Below, one piece after another: positions 7,560-16,095 of a DNA stretch of 64,000 nt (the stretch's first letter is position 1; each line of letters opens with the position of its first letter). The stretch lies in contig NZ_CP107996.1 in the NCBI RefSeq assembly GCF_036088315.1, forward strand, positions 2,500,501 to 2,564,500. The letters are read 5' to 3'. The stretch is from Streptomyces sp. NBC_00344 (GTDB lineage Bacteria; Actinomycetota; Actinomycetes; Streptomycetales; Streptomycetaceae). The position numbers were made by a program, and so were the translations under genes. The notes under the pieces are model-generated. The model saw nothing but the letters and a program-made list of their open reading frames with translations, was not told where the DNA came from and made no database searches.

Positions 7560-9323
7560 GTGCGCAAGGTGCTCATCGCCAACCGTGGCGAAATCGCTGT
7601 CCGCGTCGCACGGGCCTGCCGTGATGCCGGAATCGCGAGCGTAGCGGTCTACGCCGATCCGGACCGGGACGCTCTGCACGTACGCGCGGCCGACGAGGCA
7701 TTCGCTCTGGGCGGTGACACCCCGGCCGCCAGTTACCTGGACATGGCCAAGGTGCTCCAGGCCGCGAAGGACGCGGAGGCCGATGCCATCCACCCGGGTT
7801 ACGGCTTCCTCTCGGAGAACGCCGAATTCGCCCAGGCCGTCCTGGACGCCGGGCTGACCTGGATCGGCCCGCCGCCGCAGGCAATCCGCGACCTGGGTGA
7901 CAAGGTCGCCGCCCGCCATATCGCGCAGCGCGCCGGCGCGCCCCTGGTGGCCGGCACACCGGACCCGGTGGGCGGTTCGGCCGAGGTCGTGACCTTCGCC
8001 GAGGAGAACGGTCTGCCGATCGCCATCAAGGCGGCCTTCGGCGGCGGCGGTCGCGGCCTGAAGGTCGCCCGTACGCTCGAGGAGATCCCGGAGCTCTACG
8101 ACTCCGCGGTCCGTGAGGCCGTCGCCGCCTTCGGGCGGGGTGAGTGCTTCGTGGAGCGTTACCTCGACAAGCCGCGGCACGTCGAGACCCAGTGCCTGGC
8201 GGACAGCCACGGCAACGTGGTGGTCGTCTCGACCCGTGACTGCTCGCTGCAGCGCCGCCATCAGAAGCTGGTGGAGGAGGCTCCCGCGCCCTATCTCAGC
8301 GAGGCGCAGAACGCCGAGCTGTACGCCGCGTCCAAGGCCATCCTCAAGGAGGCCGGATACGTCGGTGCGGGCACCGTGGAGTTCCTGGTCGGCGTGGACG
8401 GGACGATCTCCTTCCTGGAGGTCAACACCCGTCTGCAGGTGGAGCACCCGGTCACCGAAGAGGTCTCCGGCATCGACCTGGTCCGGGAGATGTTCCGGAT
8501 CGCCGACGGCGAGGAACTGGGTTACGGCGACCCGGAGCTGCGCGGTCACTCTTTCGAGTTCCGTATCAACGGCGAGGACCCGGGCCGCGGCTTCCTCCCC
8601 GCTCCCGGTACGGTCACCACCTTCGCGCCGCCGACCGGTCCCGGTGTCCGCCTGGACGCGGGTGTGGAGTCCGGATCGGTCATCGGCCCGGCCTGGGACT
8701 CGCTGCTCGCCAAGTTGGTCATCACCGGCGCCACCCGCGAGCAGGCGCTCCAGCGTGCCGCGCGGGCACTGAACGAGTTCCAGGTGGAGGGCATGGCCAC
8801 CGCCATTCCCTTCCACCGCGCGGTTGTCGCCGACCCGGCGTTCGCCCCGCAGGACGGGACGCCCTTCCGGGTGCACACCCGTTGGATCGAGACCGAGTTC
8901 GTCAACGAGATCCCGGCCTTCGCGACCGTTCCGGCGGACGCCGACGAGGACGAGGCGGGCCGCGAGACCATCGTGGTCGAGGTCGGCGGCAAGCGGCTCG
9001 AGGTCTCGCTGCCGTCGTCGCTCGGCATGTCGCTGGCCCGTACCGGTCTGGCCGCCGGTGCGAAGCCCAAGCGCCGGGCCGCGAAGAAGGCCGGCTCCGC
9101 CGCTTCGGGCGACTCCCTCTCGTCACCGATGCAGGGCACGATCGTCAAGATCGCGGTCGAGGAGGGCCAAGAGGTCAAGGAGGGCGACCTGGTCGTGGTC
9201 CTCGAGGCGATGAAGATGGAGCAGCCGCTCAACGCGCACCGCTCCGGCACCGTCAAGGGCCTCACCGCCGAAGTCGGCGCCTCCGTCACATCCGGCGCAC
9301 TGATCTGCGAGATCAAGGACTGA
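7560..9323 (+). CDS. accA2: Acyl-CoA carboxylase alpha subunit (biotin carboxylase + BCCP)
   Basis: The 587-residue protein starts [16 protein letters not shown] after an AAGGAGG ribosome site. Residues 1 to about 450 form the ATP-grasp biotin carboxylase, with [13 protein letters not shown] as the glycine-rich loop and [16 protein letters not shown] as the active-site segment. A short linker rich in Lys and Ala ([11 protein letters not shown]) leads to the biotin carrier domain, whose EAMKMEQ motif places the biotinylated lysine near residue 552. It serves as common alpha chain for acetyl- and propionyl-CoA carboxylases with beta chains such as PccB. BirA at 757-1608 is the modifying enzyme. 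A strong hairpin follows the stop. Confidence 0.96.
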   Translation: MRKVLIANRGEIAVRVARACRDAGIASVAVYADPDRDALHVRAADEAFALGGDTPAASYLDMAKVLQAAKDAEADAIHPGYGFLSENAEFAQAVLDAGLTWIGPPPQAIRDLGDKVAARHIAQRAGAPLVAGTPDPVGGSAEVVTFAEENGLPIAIKAAFGGGGRGLKVARTLEEIPELYDSAVREAVAAFGRGECFVERYLDKPRHVETQCLADSHGNVVVVSTRDCSLQRRHQKLVEEAPAPYLSEAQNAELYAASKAILKEAGYVGAGTVEFLVGVDGTISFLEVNTRLQVEHPVTEEVSGIDLVREMFRIADGEELGYGDPELRGHSFEFRINGEDPGRGFLPAPGTVTTFAPPTGPGVRLDAGVESGSVIGPAWDSLLAKLVITGATREQALQRAARALNEFQVEGMATAIPFHRAVVADPAFAPQDGTPFRVHTRWIETEFVNEIPAFATVPADADEDEAGRETIVVEVGGKRLEVSLPSSLGMSLARTGLAAGAKPKRRAAKKAGSAASGDSLSSPMQGTIVKIAVEEGQEVKEGDLVVVLEAMKMEQPLNAHRSGTVKGLTAEVGASVTSGALICEIKD

Positions 9324-9344
9324 CGCACCTCGCGGATGTCGTAC

Positions 9345-9382
9345 GGATGGGCCCCGCCGGATCGTTCCGGCGGGGCCCATCC
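9345..9382. terminator. Strong hairpin after accA2
   Basis: GGATGGGCCCCGCCGGA (9345-9361) and its perfect complement (9366-9382) form a 17-bp stem with loop TCGT. It ends 15 bases before the stop of the convergent DeoR gene and can act for both. Confidence 0.9.
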
Positions 9383-9396
9383 GCGTACAACGGCTG

Positions 9397-10374
9397 CTAT
9401 CTGCGGCGCATTTCGGCCACTCGCGCCCGCTCGCCCGCCGGCTGCTCGACCATCGGAGCCGATGCGGTGCTGCGCAACTGCGGTGCGCCGCCGGGCAGGT
9501 GAGTGCGCCGCTGGCCGGGGAGCGGCATCTCACGGCGGGACTGGCGACCCTGCGTGCTGTCGCCCGGAGCGACCGAGCCGCCCGGACCGGCGGACGAGCC
9601 GGCCACCGCGATCTGCACGCCCTGGTCGGCCAGTGCCTGCAACTCCGTTGCGGCGCGGTCGTCCTGCGCGGGTGGCTCGTCGGTGACCAGGCGCGTGATC
9701 ACGTCGGTCGGCACGGTCTGGAACATGGTGTCGGTGCCGAGCTTGGTGTGATCGGCCAGGACCACCACTTCCGCCGCGGCCTGCACCAGTGCCCGGTCGA
9801 CGCTCGCCGAGAGCATGTTGGACGTGGAGAGGCCGCGCTCCGCGGTGAGACCGCTTCCGGAGAGAAAGGCACGGGACACCCGGAGCCCCTGGAGGGACTG
9901 CTCCGCACCACTGCCCACCAGCGCGTAGTTGGAACCGCGCAGGGTGCCTCCGGTCATCACCACCTCGACCCGGTTGGCATGGGCCAGCGCCTGGGCCACC
10001 AGAAGGGAGTTGGTGACGACGGTCAGTCCTGGGACCCTCGCGAGCCGGCGGGCCAGCTCCTGCGTGGTCGTCCCGGCGCCGACCACGATGGCCTCGCCCT
10101 CTTCGACGAGGCCCGCGGCGAGGTCGGCGATGGCCGTCTTCTCCGCGGTCGCGAGATGGGATTTCTGCGGAAAGCCGGACTCTCGCGTAAAACCGCCCGG
10201 CAGTACCGCACCGCCGTGCCGGCGGTCGAGGAGTCCTTCTGCCTCCAGTGCCCGCACGTCCCGCCGTACGGTCACTTCGGAGGTCTGGACGACACGGGCG
10301 AGCTCACGGAGCGACACGGCCCCATTGGCGCGCACCATTTCAAGGATCAATTGGCGACGTTCAGCAGCGAACAC
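9397..10374 (-). CDS. DeoR/GlpR-family transcriptional regulator
   Basis: The 325-residue protein has an N-terminal DeoR winged helix (RRQLILEMVRANGAVSLREL, then TSEVTVRRDVRALEAEGLLDR, about 6-45). A DeoR sugar-phosphate sensor domain follows, with IVVGAGTTTQELARRL and VLADHTKLG. The C-terminal 65 residues or so are a low-complexity extension (Gly/Pro/Arg-rich) not seen in most relatives. DeoR proteins usually repress catabolic operons and respond to a phosphorylated sugar. It is the only DeoR-family gene beside the nucleoside genes here, so it is a candidate for the CTACGCGCGTAG operator, but that palindrome is absent from its own upstream region. Start is GTG at 10374. Confidence 0.9.
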   Translation of the reverse strand: MFAAERRQLILEMVRANGAVSLRELARVVQTSEVTVRRDVRALEAEGLLDRRHGGAVLPGGFTRESGFPQKSHLATAEKTAIADLAAGLVEEGEAIVVGAGTTTQELARRLARVPGLTVVTNSLLVAQALAHANRVEVVMTGGTLRGSNYALVGSGAEQSLQGLRVSRAFLSGSGLTAERGLSTSNMLSASVDRALVQAAAEVVVLADHTKLGTDTMFQTVPTDVITRLVTDEPPAQDDRAATELQALADQGVQIAVAGSSAGPGGSVAPGDSTQGRQSRREMPLPGQRRTHLPGGAPQLRSTASAPMVEQPAGERARVAEMRRR

Positions 10375-10453
10375 GAAACTGACAGTAACCTGACCGGCCG
10401 ATAGTTCTCAGCATTTTGCGCCGGATAACAGAAGTTGTGCACAGATTGGGTCA

Positions 10454-10483
10454 GTGGGTGGTATACGGGGCGTACTCACCCAC
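10454..10483. terminator. Hairpin after the lpdA-type gene
   Basis: GTGGGTG (10454-10460) and CACCCAC (10477-10483) form a 7-bp stem 13 bases after the stop of the minus-strand reductase gene. It is modest in strength. Confidence 0.55.
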
Positions 10484-10495
10484 CGCCCCGCTCCG

Positions 10496-11935
10496 TCAGG
10501 CCTCGCCCGCCGCCTTACGGGTGTGCAACTGCCGCGCCACCTCCGCGATCGAACCCGAAAGCGACGGGTACACGGTGAACGTGTTGGCGATCTGTTCGAC
10601 CGTCAGGTTGTTGTCGACAGCGATCGAGATGGGATGGATCAGCTCGCTCGCCCGGGGGGCGACGACCACACCGCCGACCACGATGCCGGTGCCGGGGCGG
10701 CAGAAGATCTTGACGAACCCGTCCCGGATGCCCTGCATCTTGGCGCGCGGGTTGCGCAGCAGCGGGAGCTTCACCGCGCGGGCGACGATCTTGCCGGAGT
10801 CGACGTCCGACTGGCTGTAGCCGACGGTCGCGATCTCCGGGTCGGTGAACACGTTCGACGAGACGGTCTTGAGGTTCAGCGGCTGCACCGCGTCGCCGAG
10901 GAAGTGGTACATCGCGATGCGACCCTGCATCGCGGCGACCGAGGCAAGGGCGAAGATCCCGGTGACGTCCCCCGCGGCATAGACACCGGGTGCGCTCGTC
11001 CGGGAGACCTTGTCGGTCCAGATATGACCCGAGTCCTTCAGCCGGACCCCGGCCTCCTCCAGGCCCATGCCCGCGCTGTTGGGGATGGCGCCGACCGCCA
11101 TCAGGCAGTGCGTGCCCGAGATGACCCGGCCGTCGGCCAGCGTCACCTCGACACGGTCGCCCACCCTCTTGGCACTCGCGGCACGGGAACGGGACATGAC
11201 GTTCATGCCGCGGCGGCGGAAGACGTCCTCCAGGACGGCTGCCGCGTCCGGGTCCTCGCCCGGAAGCACCCGGTCACGGCTGGACACCAGGGTGACGCGC
11301 GATCCCAGCGCCTGATAGGCGCCGGCGAACTCCGCACCGGTGACACCGGAACCGACCACGATGAGCTCTGCGGGGAGCTCGTCCAGGTCGTACACCTGCG
11401 TCCAGTTCAGGATCCGCTCGCCGTCGGGCAGCGCGTCCGGGATCTCCCTCGGGTGACCGCCGGTCGCCAGCAGCACGGCGTCGGCGGTCAGGGTCTCCTC
11501 GGTGCCGTCGGCGGCCGTGACGATCACCTTGCGGGAGCCGTCCATGGCCTGCCGGCCGTCGAGCCTGCCGCGGCCGCGCATGACCCGGGCGCCGGCCCGG
11601 GTCACCGACGCGGTGATGTCGTGGGACTGGGCGAGCGCGAGACGCTTCACCCGTCGGTTCACCTTGCCGAGGTCCACACCGACCACCCTGGCCGCCTGCT
11701 CGAGCGGCGGGGTGTCGTCGGCGACGATGATGCCCAACTCCTCGTACGAAGAGTCGAAGGTCGTCATCACCTCGGCCGTGGCGATCAGGGTCTTGGACGG
11801 TACGCAGTCGGTGAGCACGGATGCCCCGCCGAGACCGTCGCAGTCGACGACGGTCACCTCCGCGCCGAGCTGGGCGCCCACCAGGGCAGCCTCATAGCCG
11901 CCGGGTCCGCCGCCGATGATCACGATCCGGGTCAC
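10496..11935 (-). CDS. lpdA: Flavoprotein disulfide reductase-like NAD(P)H quinone reductase (LpdA type)
   Basis: The 479-residue protein has an N-terminal FAD motif (VIIGGGPGGYEAAL), a second nucleotide-binding motif (VVGSGVTGAEFAGAY) and a pyridine nucleotide-disulfide dimerisation domain. In the redox region the family's CxxxxC is reduced to SVLTDC: Ser replaces the first cysteine of GGxCLNxGCxPSK, leaving only the second (DCVPSK). The C-terminus also lacks the usual HPT-E active-site pair of lipoamide dehydrogenases. This matches the mycobacterial LpdA (Rv3303c) group, shown to reduce quinones with NAD(P)H. So lipoamide dehydrogenase activity is unlikely. The GTG at 11935 is preferred over an upstream in-frame start because GAGGCGG precedes it. 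Confidence 0.88.
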   Translation of the reverse strand: MTRIVIIGGGPGGYEAALVGAQLGAEVTVVDCDGLGGASVLTDCVPSKTLIATAEVMTTFDSSYEELGIIVADDTPPLEQAARVVGVDLGKVNRRVKRLALAQSHDITASVTRAGARVMRGRGRLDGRQAMDGSRKVIVTAADGTEETLTADAVLLATGGHPREIPDALPDGERILNWTQVYDLDELPAELIVVGSGVTGAEFAGAYQALGSRVTLVSSRDRVLPGEDPDAAAVLEDVFRRRGMNVMSRSRAASAKRVGDRVEVTLADGRVISGTHCLMAVGAIPNSAGMGLEEAGVRLKDSGHIWTDKVSRTSAPGVYAAGDVTGIFALASVAAMQGRIAMYHFLGDAVQPLNLKTVSSNVFTDPEIATVGYSQSDVDSGKIVARAVKLPLLRNPRAKMQGIRDGFVKIFCRPGTGIVVGGVVVAPRASELIHPISIAVDNNLTVEQIANTFTVYPSLSGSIAEVARQLHTRKAAGEA

Positions 11936-12123
11936 GAAAAATCCGCCTCGCGTTGTCACCCCGGCCGCACTGCCGCCCCGGCCGGGGGTCCGGGGGGTGC
12001 CCCGGGGAATGCAGTACGTGCTTCATTGTCCCGCACTCCTCAAGAAGCTTCACCCCCGGGGCTCCCCCGGGTTTTGCCCCACCTCCGCCGCGGGAAGGAC
12101 CGGACCGGGAAATGCCACTGTCG

Positions 12124-12137
12124 TACCCTCGACACCA
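12124..12137 (+). promoter_or_regulatory. Leaderless promoter -10 box of the GGCT-like gene
   Basis: TACCCT (12124-12129) is followed by seven bases and the ATG at 12137. No ribosome site is present. Confidence 0.5.
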
Positions 12138-12574
12138 TGTCGCTCTACGCCGCGTACGCCGGCAACCTCGACGCGCGGCTGATGTCCCGCCGCGCCCCGC
12201 ACTCTCCGCTGCGCGGCACCGGCTGGCTCAACGGCTGGCGGCTGACCTTCGGCGGGGAGCAGATGGGCTGGGAAGGTGCCCTCGCCACCGTCGTGGAGGC
12301 CCCGCGCTCCCAGGTCTTCGTGGCGCTCTACGACATCGCCCCGATGGACGAGGACTCGATGGACCGCTGGGAAGGTGTCGGTCTCGACATCTACCGCCGG
12401 ATGCGGGTCAGGGTGGACACCCTGGAGGGCGAGGAGCCCACCTGGATCTACGTGCTCAACGGGTACGAGGGCGGGCTGCCCTCCGCGCGCTACCTGGGCG
12501 AGCTGGCCGACGCCGCCGAATCCGCCGGGGCGCCGCACGACTATGTGATGGAACTGCGCAAGCGGCCCTGCTAG
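12137..12574 (+). CDS. Gamma-glutamylcyclotransferase-like protein
   Basis: The 145-residue protein belongs to the GGCT/AIG2 fold: it opens SLYAAYAGNLDARLMSRRAP, a variant of the YxxYGSNL nucleotide- or glutamyl-binding loop with Ala-Gly-Asn replacing Gly-Ser-Asn. A conserved acidic residue follows in YDIAPMDEDSMDRWEGV. Family members release 5-oxoproline from gamma-glutamyl peptides, but many bacterial ones are uncharacterised. Transcription is probably leaderless from the TACCCT box. It is divergent from the quinone reductase gene and 243 bases before the purine nucleoside phosphorylase gene. Confidence 0.85.
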   Translation: MSLYAAYAGNLDARLMSRRAPHSPLRGTGWLNGWRLTFGGEQMGWEGALATVVEAPRSQVFVALYDIAPMDEDSMDRWEGVGLDIYRRMRVRVDTLEGEEPTWIYVLNGYEGGLPSARYLGELADAAESAGAPHDYVMELRKRPC

Positions 12575-12780
12575 GCCGTGCCCGGGAAGTCCCGTCCGCC
12601 CCGCGGCTCCGGCCGGACGCCGCCGCTTCTCCCCCACGGCCCGGCGCCGTGGCGGACAGTGTCCGCCGGTGGGCGGTGGTGACCATGGCCGACCGCGGCA
12701 CCGGCGGCCGGCGGGGCACCGGACCCCGGTCGTTCGTCGAAAACGACAAGACAACGATCCGGACTCCGTCGCTGAGACAT

Positions 12781-12810
12781 CTACGCGCGTAGGGAATGAG
12801 CGGTTACCCT
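12781..12810 (+). promoter_or_regulatory. CTACGCGCGTAG operator and -10 box of the purine nucleoside phosphorylase gene
   Basis: The perfect 12-bp palindrome is at 12781-12792. TACCCT (12805-12810) lies seven bases before the GTG start (12818), so the transcript is probably leaderless and the palindrome covers the -35 region. The same palindrome recurs before five other nucleoside-use promoters in this window, which argues for repression by one shared regulator. Confidence 0.75.
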
Positions 12811-12817
12811 CATCGGC

Positions 12818-13639
12818 GTGAACGATTCAGTTGATCCGGACATCCAGGGCGACCCGCACGCCGCCGCCGACGCCGCCGCCACGCGTCTGCGAGAACTCAC
12901 CGGCGCCGAGACCCATGACGTCGCCCTCGTGATGGGCTCCGGCTGGGCGCCGGCCGTCGACGCACTCGGGACACCCGAGGCCGACTTCGCCGTCACCGAA
13001 CTGCCAGGATTCCCGCCGCCCGCGGTCGAGGGCCACGGCGGCAGGGTCCGCTCGTACGTGATCGGGGGGAAGCGTGCGCTGGTCTTCCTCGGCCGGACCC
13101 ACTTCTACGAGGGCCGCGGTGTCGCGGCGGTCTCGCACGGCGTCCGCACCGCCGTCGCCGCCGGCTGCAAGACGGTCGTCCTGACGAACGGCTGCGGCGG
13201 TCTCCGCCCCGGGATGCGCCCCGGCCAGCCGGTCCTGATCAGCGACCACATCAACCTGACGGCCACCTCGCCGATCATCGGCGCCAACTTCGTCGATCTC
13301 ACCGACCTCTACTCGCCGCGGCTGCGCGCCCTGTGCAAGGAGGTCGACGAGACGCTGGAGGAGGGTGTGTACGTGCAGTTCCCCGGCCCGCACTACGAGA
13401 CCCCCGCCGAGATCGGCATGGTCCGGGTGCTGGGCGGCGATCTGGTCGGCATGTCCACCGTCCTCGAGGCGATCGCCGCCCGGGAGGCGGGCGCGGAGGT
13501 TCTCGGCATCTCCCTGGTGACGAACCTGGCGGCAGGACTCACCGGCGAGCCGCTGAACCACGAGGAAGTTCTCCAGGCCGGCCGGGACTCGGCCGCCCGG
13601 ATGGGTGCGCTGCTGAAGCGGGTGCTCGAGCGCATCTGA
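12818..13639 (+). CDS. Purine nucleoside phosphorylase
   Basis: The 273-residue protein splits purine nucleosides with phosphate into base and (deoxy)ribose 1-phosphate. Family motifs are visible in order: VMGSGWAP (phosphate loop), [31 protein letters not shown], the Y/F-rich [18 protein letters not shown] and [10 protein letters not shown] with the purine-contacting Asn. The length matches the trimeric low-molecular-mass PNP class. The phosphohexomutase gene follows 43 bases later and can handle the sugar phosphate released. A perfect CTACGCGCGTAG site upstream links it to deoC, add, deoA and the transporter. Confidence 0.95.
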   Translation: MNDSVDPDIQGDPHAAADAAATRLRELTGAETHDVALVMGSGWAPAVDALGTPEADFAVTELPGFPPPAVEGHGGRVRSYVIGGKRALVFLGRTHFYEGRGVAAVSHGVRTAVAAGCKTVVLTNGCGGLRPGMRPGQPVLISDHINLTATSPIIGANFVDLTDLYSPRLRALCKEVDETLEEGVYVQFPGPHYETPAEIGMVRVLGGDLVGMSTVLEAIAAREAGAEVLGISLVTNLAAGLTGEPLNHEEVLQAGRDSAARMGALLKRVLERI

Positions 13640-13682
13640 CCCGCCCGCCCCGCCGAACAACAGGACCGAGAGGCAGACCACC

Positions 13683-15314
13683 GTGCAGCAGAACCTCATC
13701 CAGCGGGCCATGGCCTGGCAGGCCGAGGACCCCGACCCGGAGACCCGCGACGAACTCGCCGGGCTCATCGCAGCCGAGGACATGGACGAGCTGACCGCAC
13801 GGTTCAGCGGCACCCTCCAGTTCGGCACCGCCGGCCTCCGCGGCGAGCTCGGTGCGGGTCCGATGCGGATGAACAGGAGCGTCGTCATCCGGGCGGCGGC
13901 GGGGCTCGCGGCCTACCTGAAGGCCGAGGGGCAGGCCGGCGGCCTGGTCGTCGTCGGCTACGACGCCCGCTACAAGTCCGCCGACTTCGCCCGTGACACC
14001 GCGGCCGTGATGACCGGCGCGGGCCTGCGCGCCGCGGTGCTCCCCTGCCCGCTGCCCACCCCGGTGCTCGCCTTCGCCATCCGTCATCTGGGCGCCGTCG
14101 CCGGCGTCGAGGTCACCGCGAGTCACAACCCGCCGCGCGACAACGGCTACAAGGTCTATCTGGGCGACGGCTCCCAGATCGTGCCCCCGGCGGACGGCGA
14201 GATCGCGGCCGCCATCGACGCGGTGCGGAGCCTGGCCGACGTACCGCGCCCGGACAGCGGGTGGGAGGTCCTGAAGGACGACGTCCTGGAGGCCTATCTG
14301 GCCCGTACGGATGCCGTACTGACCGCGGGCTCCCCCCGCACCGCCCGGGTCGTCTACACGGCCTTGCACGGTGTCGGCAAGGACACCCTGGTCGCCGCCT
14401 TCGCCCGGGCCGGTTTCCCCGCACCTGTGCTGGTCGCCGAACAGGCGGAGCCGGACCCCGCCTTCCCGACCGTCGCGTTCCCGAACCCGGAGGAGCCGGG
14501 CGCGATGGACCTCGCCTTCGCGACGGCCCGCCGCGCCGCGCCGGACATCATCATCGCCAACGACCCGGACGCCGACCGGTGTGCGGTGGCCGTCCCGCAC
14601 GACGGCGACTGGCGGATGCTCAGCGGTGACGAGGTGGGCGCCCTGCTGGCCGCCCACCTGGTCCGCCGGGGTGTCACCGGCACCTTCGCCGAGTCGATCG
14701 TGTCCTCGTCGCTGCTGGGCCGGATCGCCGGCGCCGCCGGGCTCGGGTACGAGGAGACACTGACCGGCTTCAAGTGGATCTCGCGCGTCGAAGGACTGCG
14801 GTACGGCTACGAGGAAGCCCTCGGCTACTGCGTCGACCCTCAGGGCGTGCGCGACAAGGACGGCATCACCGCCGCGCTGCTGATCGCCGAGCTGGCTTCC
14901 GCACTCAAGGCCGATGGCCGTACGCTCCCCGACCTGCTCGACGAACTCGCCGTCCAGCACGGCCTGCACGCCACCGACCAGCTCTCCGCCCGGGTCGACG
15001 ATCTGTCGCTCATCGCGGACGCGATGCGACGGCTGCGCGCCCAGCCGCCCACCGTGCTCGGTGGTCTGCCGGTCACGTCCGCCGAGGACCTCGGCCGGGG
15101 CACGGCGCAGCTGCCACCCACCGACGGGCTGCGCTACCGGCTGGAGGGGGCCAGGGTGATAGTCCGTCCGAGCGGCACCGAACCCAAGATCAAGTGCTAT
15201 CTGGAGGTCGTGCTCCCGGTGGACACGATCAGCGCGGTCCCCGCGGCCCGCACCGAAGCGAAGGCGCTGCTCGAGGCCATCAAGGCGGATCTCTCCCGGG
15301 CCGCCGGGCTGTGA
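13683..15314 (+). CDS. Alpha-D-phosphohexomutase (phosphomannomutase/phosphopentomutase-like)
   Basis: The 543-residue protein is a phosphohexomutase with the phosphoserine loop GVEVTASHNP (Ser147), the metal loop NDPDADR, the sugar loop SGDEVG and the phosphate-binding RPSGTEPKIKCY near the C-terminus. The family moves phosphate between C1 and C6 (or C5) of sugar phosphates. Because it is co-transcribed with purine nucleoside phosphorylase and no deoB is visible here, it may convert (deoxy)ribose 1-phosphate to 5-phosphate, feeding DeoC. The mycobacterial PmmB gene is next to deoD in the same way. Substrate choice is inference; annotation as phosphomannomutase would rest on homology only. 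Confidence 0.9.
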   Translation: MQQNLIQRAMAWQAEDPDPETRDELAGLIAAEDMDELTARFSGTLQFGTAGLRGELGAGPMRMNRSVVIRAAAGLAAYLKAEGQAGGLVVVGYDARYKSADFARDTAAVMTGAGLRAAVLPCPLPTPVLAFAIRHLGAVAGVEVTASHNPPRDNGYKVYLGDGSQIVPPADGEIAAAIDAVRSLADVPRPDSGWEVLKDDVLEAYLARTDAVLTAGSPRTARVVYTALHGVGKDTLVAAFARAGFPAPVLVAEQAEPDPAFPTVAFPNPEEPGAMDLAFATARRAAPDIIIANDPDADRCAVAVPHDGDWRMLSGDEVGALLAAHLVRRGVTGTFAESIVSSSLLGRIAGAAGLGYEETLTGFKWISRVEGLRYGYEEALGYCVDPQGVRDKDGITAALLIAELASALKADGRTLPDLLDELAVQHGLHATDQLSARVDDLSLIADAMRRLRAQPPTVLGGLPVTSAEDLGRGTAQLPPTDGLRYRLEGARVIVRPSGTEPKIKCYLEVVLPVDTISAVPAARTEAKALLEAIKADLSRAAGL

Positions 15315-15385
15315 CCGCCGCCGGCCGCAGGAACCGAGGGCCCGGGACGTGTCACCCGGCCGGGGCGTCAGGCACAATCGGGGCC

Positions 15386-16036
15386 ATGAGTCCTGAGCAT
15401 CCCACCCCGAAGCCTTCCGAACCGGTCTACGCGGACCGCGTGTTCCGGTCAGCGGGCGGCATCGCCGGCGGTGTTCTGCTGCTCCTGCTCACCCTGTGGC
15501 TCGGCGCCGACGCCCTGATCAACGGCCACGGCAACGCCCCCTGGCTGGCCCTGGCCGGTCTGCTCTGCGTCGTGCCGCTGGTGTTCGCCTTCACACTGCG
15601 CCCCGCGGTGTACGCCAACGACGACCGGCTGCGGATCCGTAACCCCTTCCGGACGATCACGCTGCCGTGGTCCTGCGTCGTGGACATCCGGGCCGGCTAC
15701 TCCAGTGAGGTCTTCACGGACGACGGGAAGTACCAGCTGTGGGCGGTACCGGTCTCGCTGCGCCGCCGCAAGCGGGCCAACGCGCGCCAGATGAAGGCCG
15801 CGGCCGGGCAGGGCGGCGGCCTCCGCCGCGACCGCAGCCCCTTCTCCGCCGCATCCGACACCGGATCGGCGCTCGCCCCTTCCGACCAGACCGTGACCGA
15901 TCTGCGGGAACTCGCCGCGCACGGAGCGGACCGCCCGGCCGCGCAGGGCGCGCCCGTCATCCGCTGGGCGTACGAGATCATCGCGCCCGCCGTCGCCGGC
16001 GTGGTGCTCCTGGTCGTACTGCTGGCGGCCGGCTGA
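15386..16036 (+). CDS. Bacterial PH-domain membrane protein
   Basis: The 216-residue protein has two transmembrane helices near the N-terminus (about 24-45 and 53-70). A PH-like beta region follows (VYANDDRLRIRNPFRTITLPWSCVVDIRAGYSSEV), then a basic stretch (SLRRRKRANARQ), a variable linker and a C-terminal helix (IIAPAVAGVVLLVVLLAAG). Similar proteins are widespread in Actinobacteria without assigned function. It follows the phosphohexomutase by 71 bases; a CACAAT box eight bases before the ATG suggests a separate leaderless start. A strong hairpin follows. Confidence 0.8.
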   Translation: MSPEHPTPKPSEPVYADRVFRSAGGIAGGVLLLLLTLWLGADALINGHGNAPWLALAGLLCVVPLVFAFTLRPAVYANDDRLRIRNPFRTITLPWSCVVDIRAGYSSEVFTDDGKYQLWAVPVSLRRRKRANARQMKAAAGQGGGLRRDRSPFSAASDTGSALAPSDQTVTDLRELAAHGADRPAAQGAPVIRWAYEIIAPAVAGVVLLVVLLAAG

Positions 16037-16044
16037 CCCGAACG

Positions 16045-16072
16045 CCCCCTCCCCGGCAGACCGGGGAGGGGG
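16045..16072. terminator. GC-rich hairpin after the PH-domain gene
   Basis: CCCCCTCCCCGG (16045-16056) and CCGGGGAGGGGG (16061-16072) form a perfect 12-bp stem with loop CAGA. It lies between convergent genes. Confidence 0.9.
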
Positions 16073-16095
16073 ACCGTACTACCGCGCGGGGCCGG

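Noticed and set aside
13539..15377. Long minus-strand open frame of over 600 codons
   Set aside because: It lies fully opposite the phosphohexomutase gene, which has complete family motifs; the minus-strand product shows no domain and is Gly/Arg/Asp-rich.
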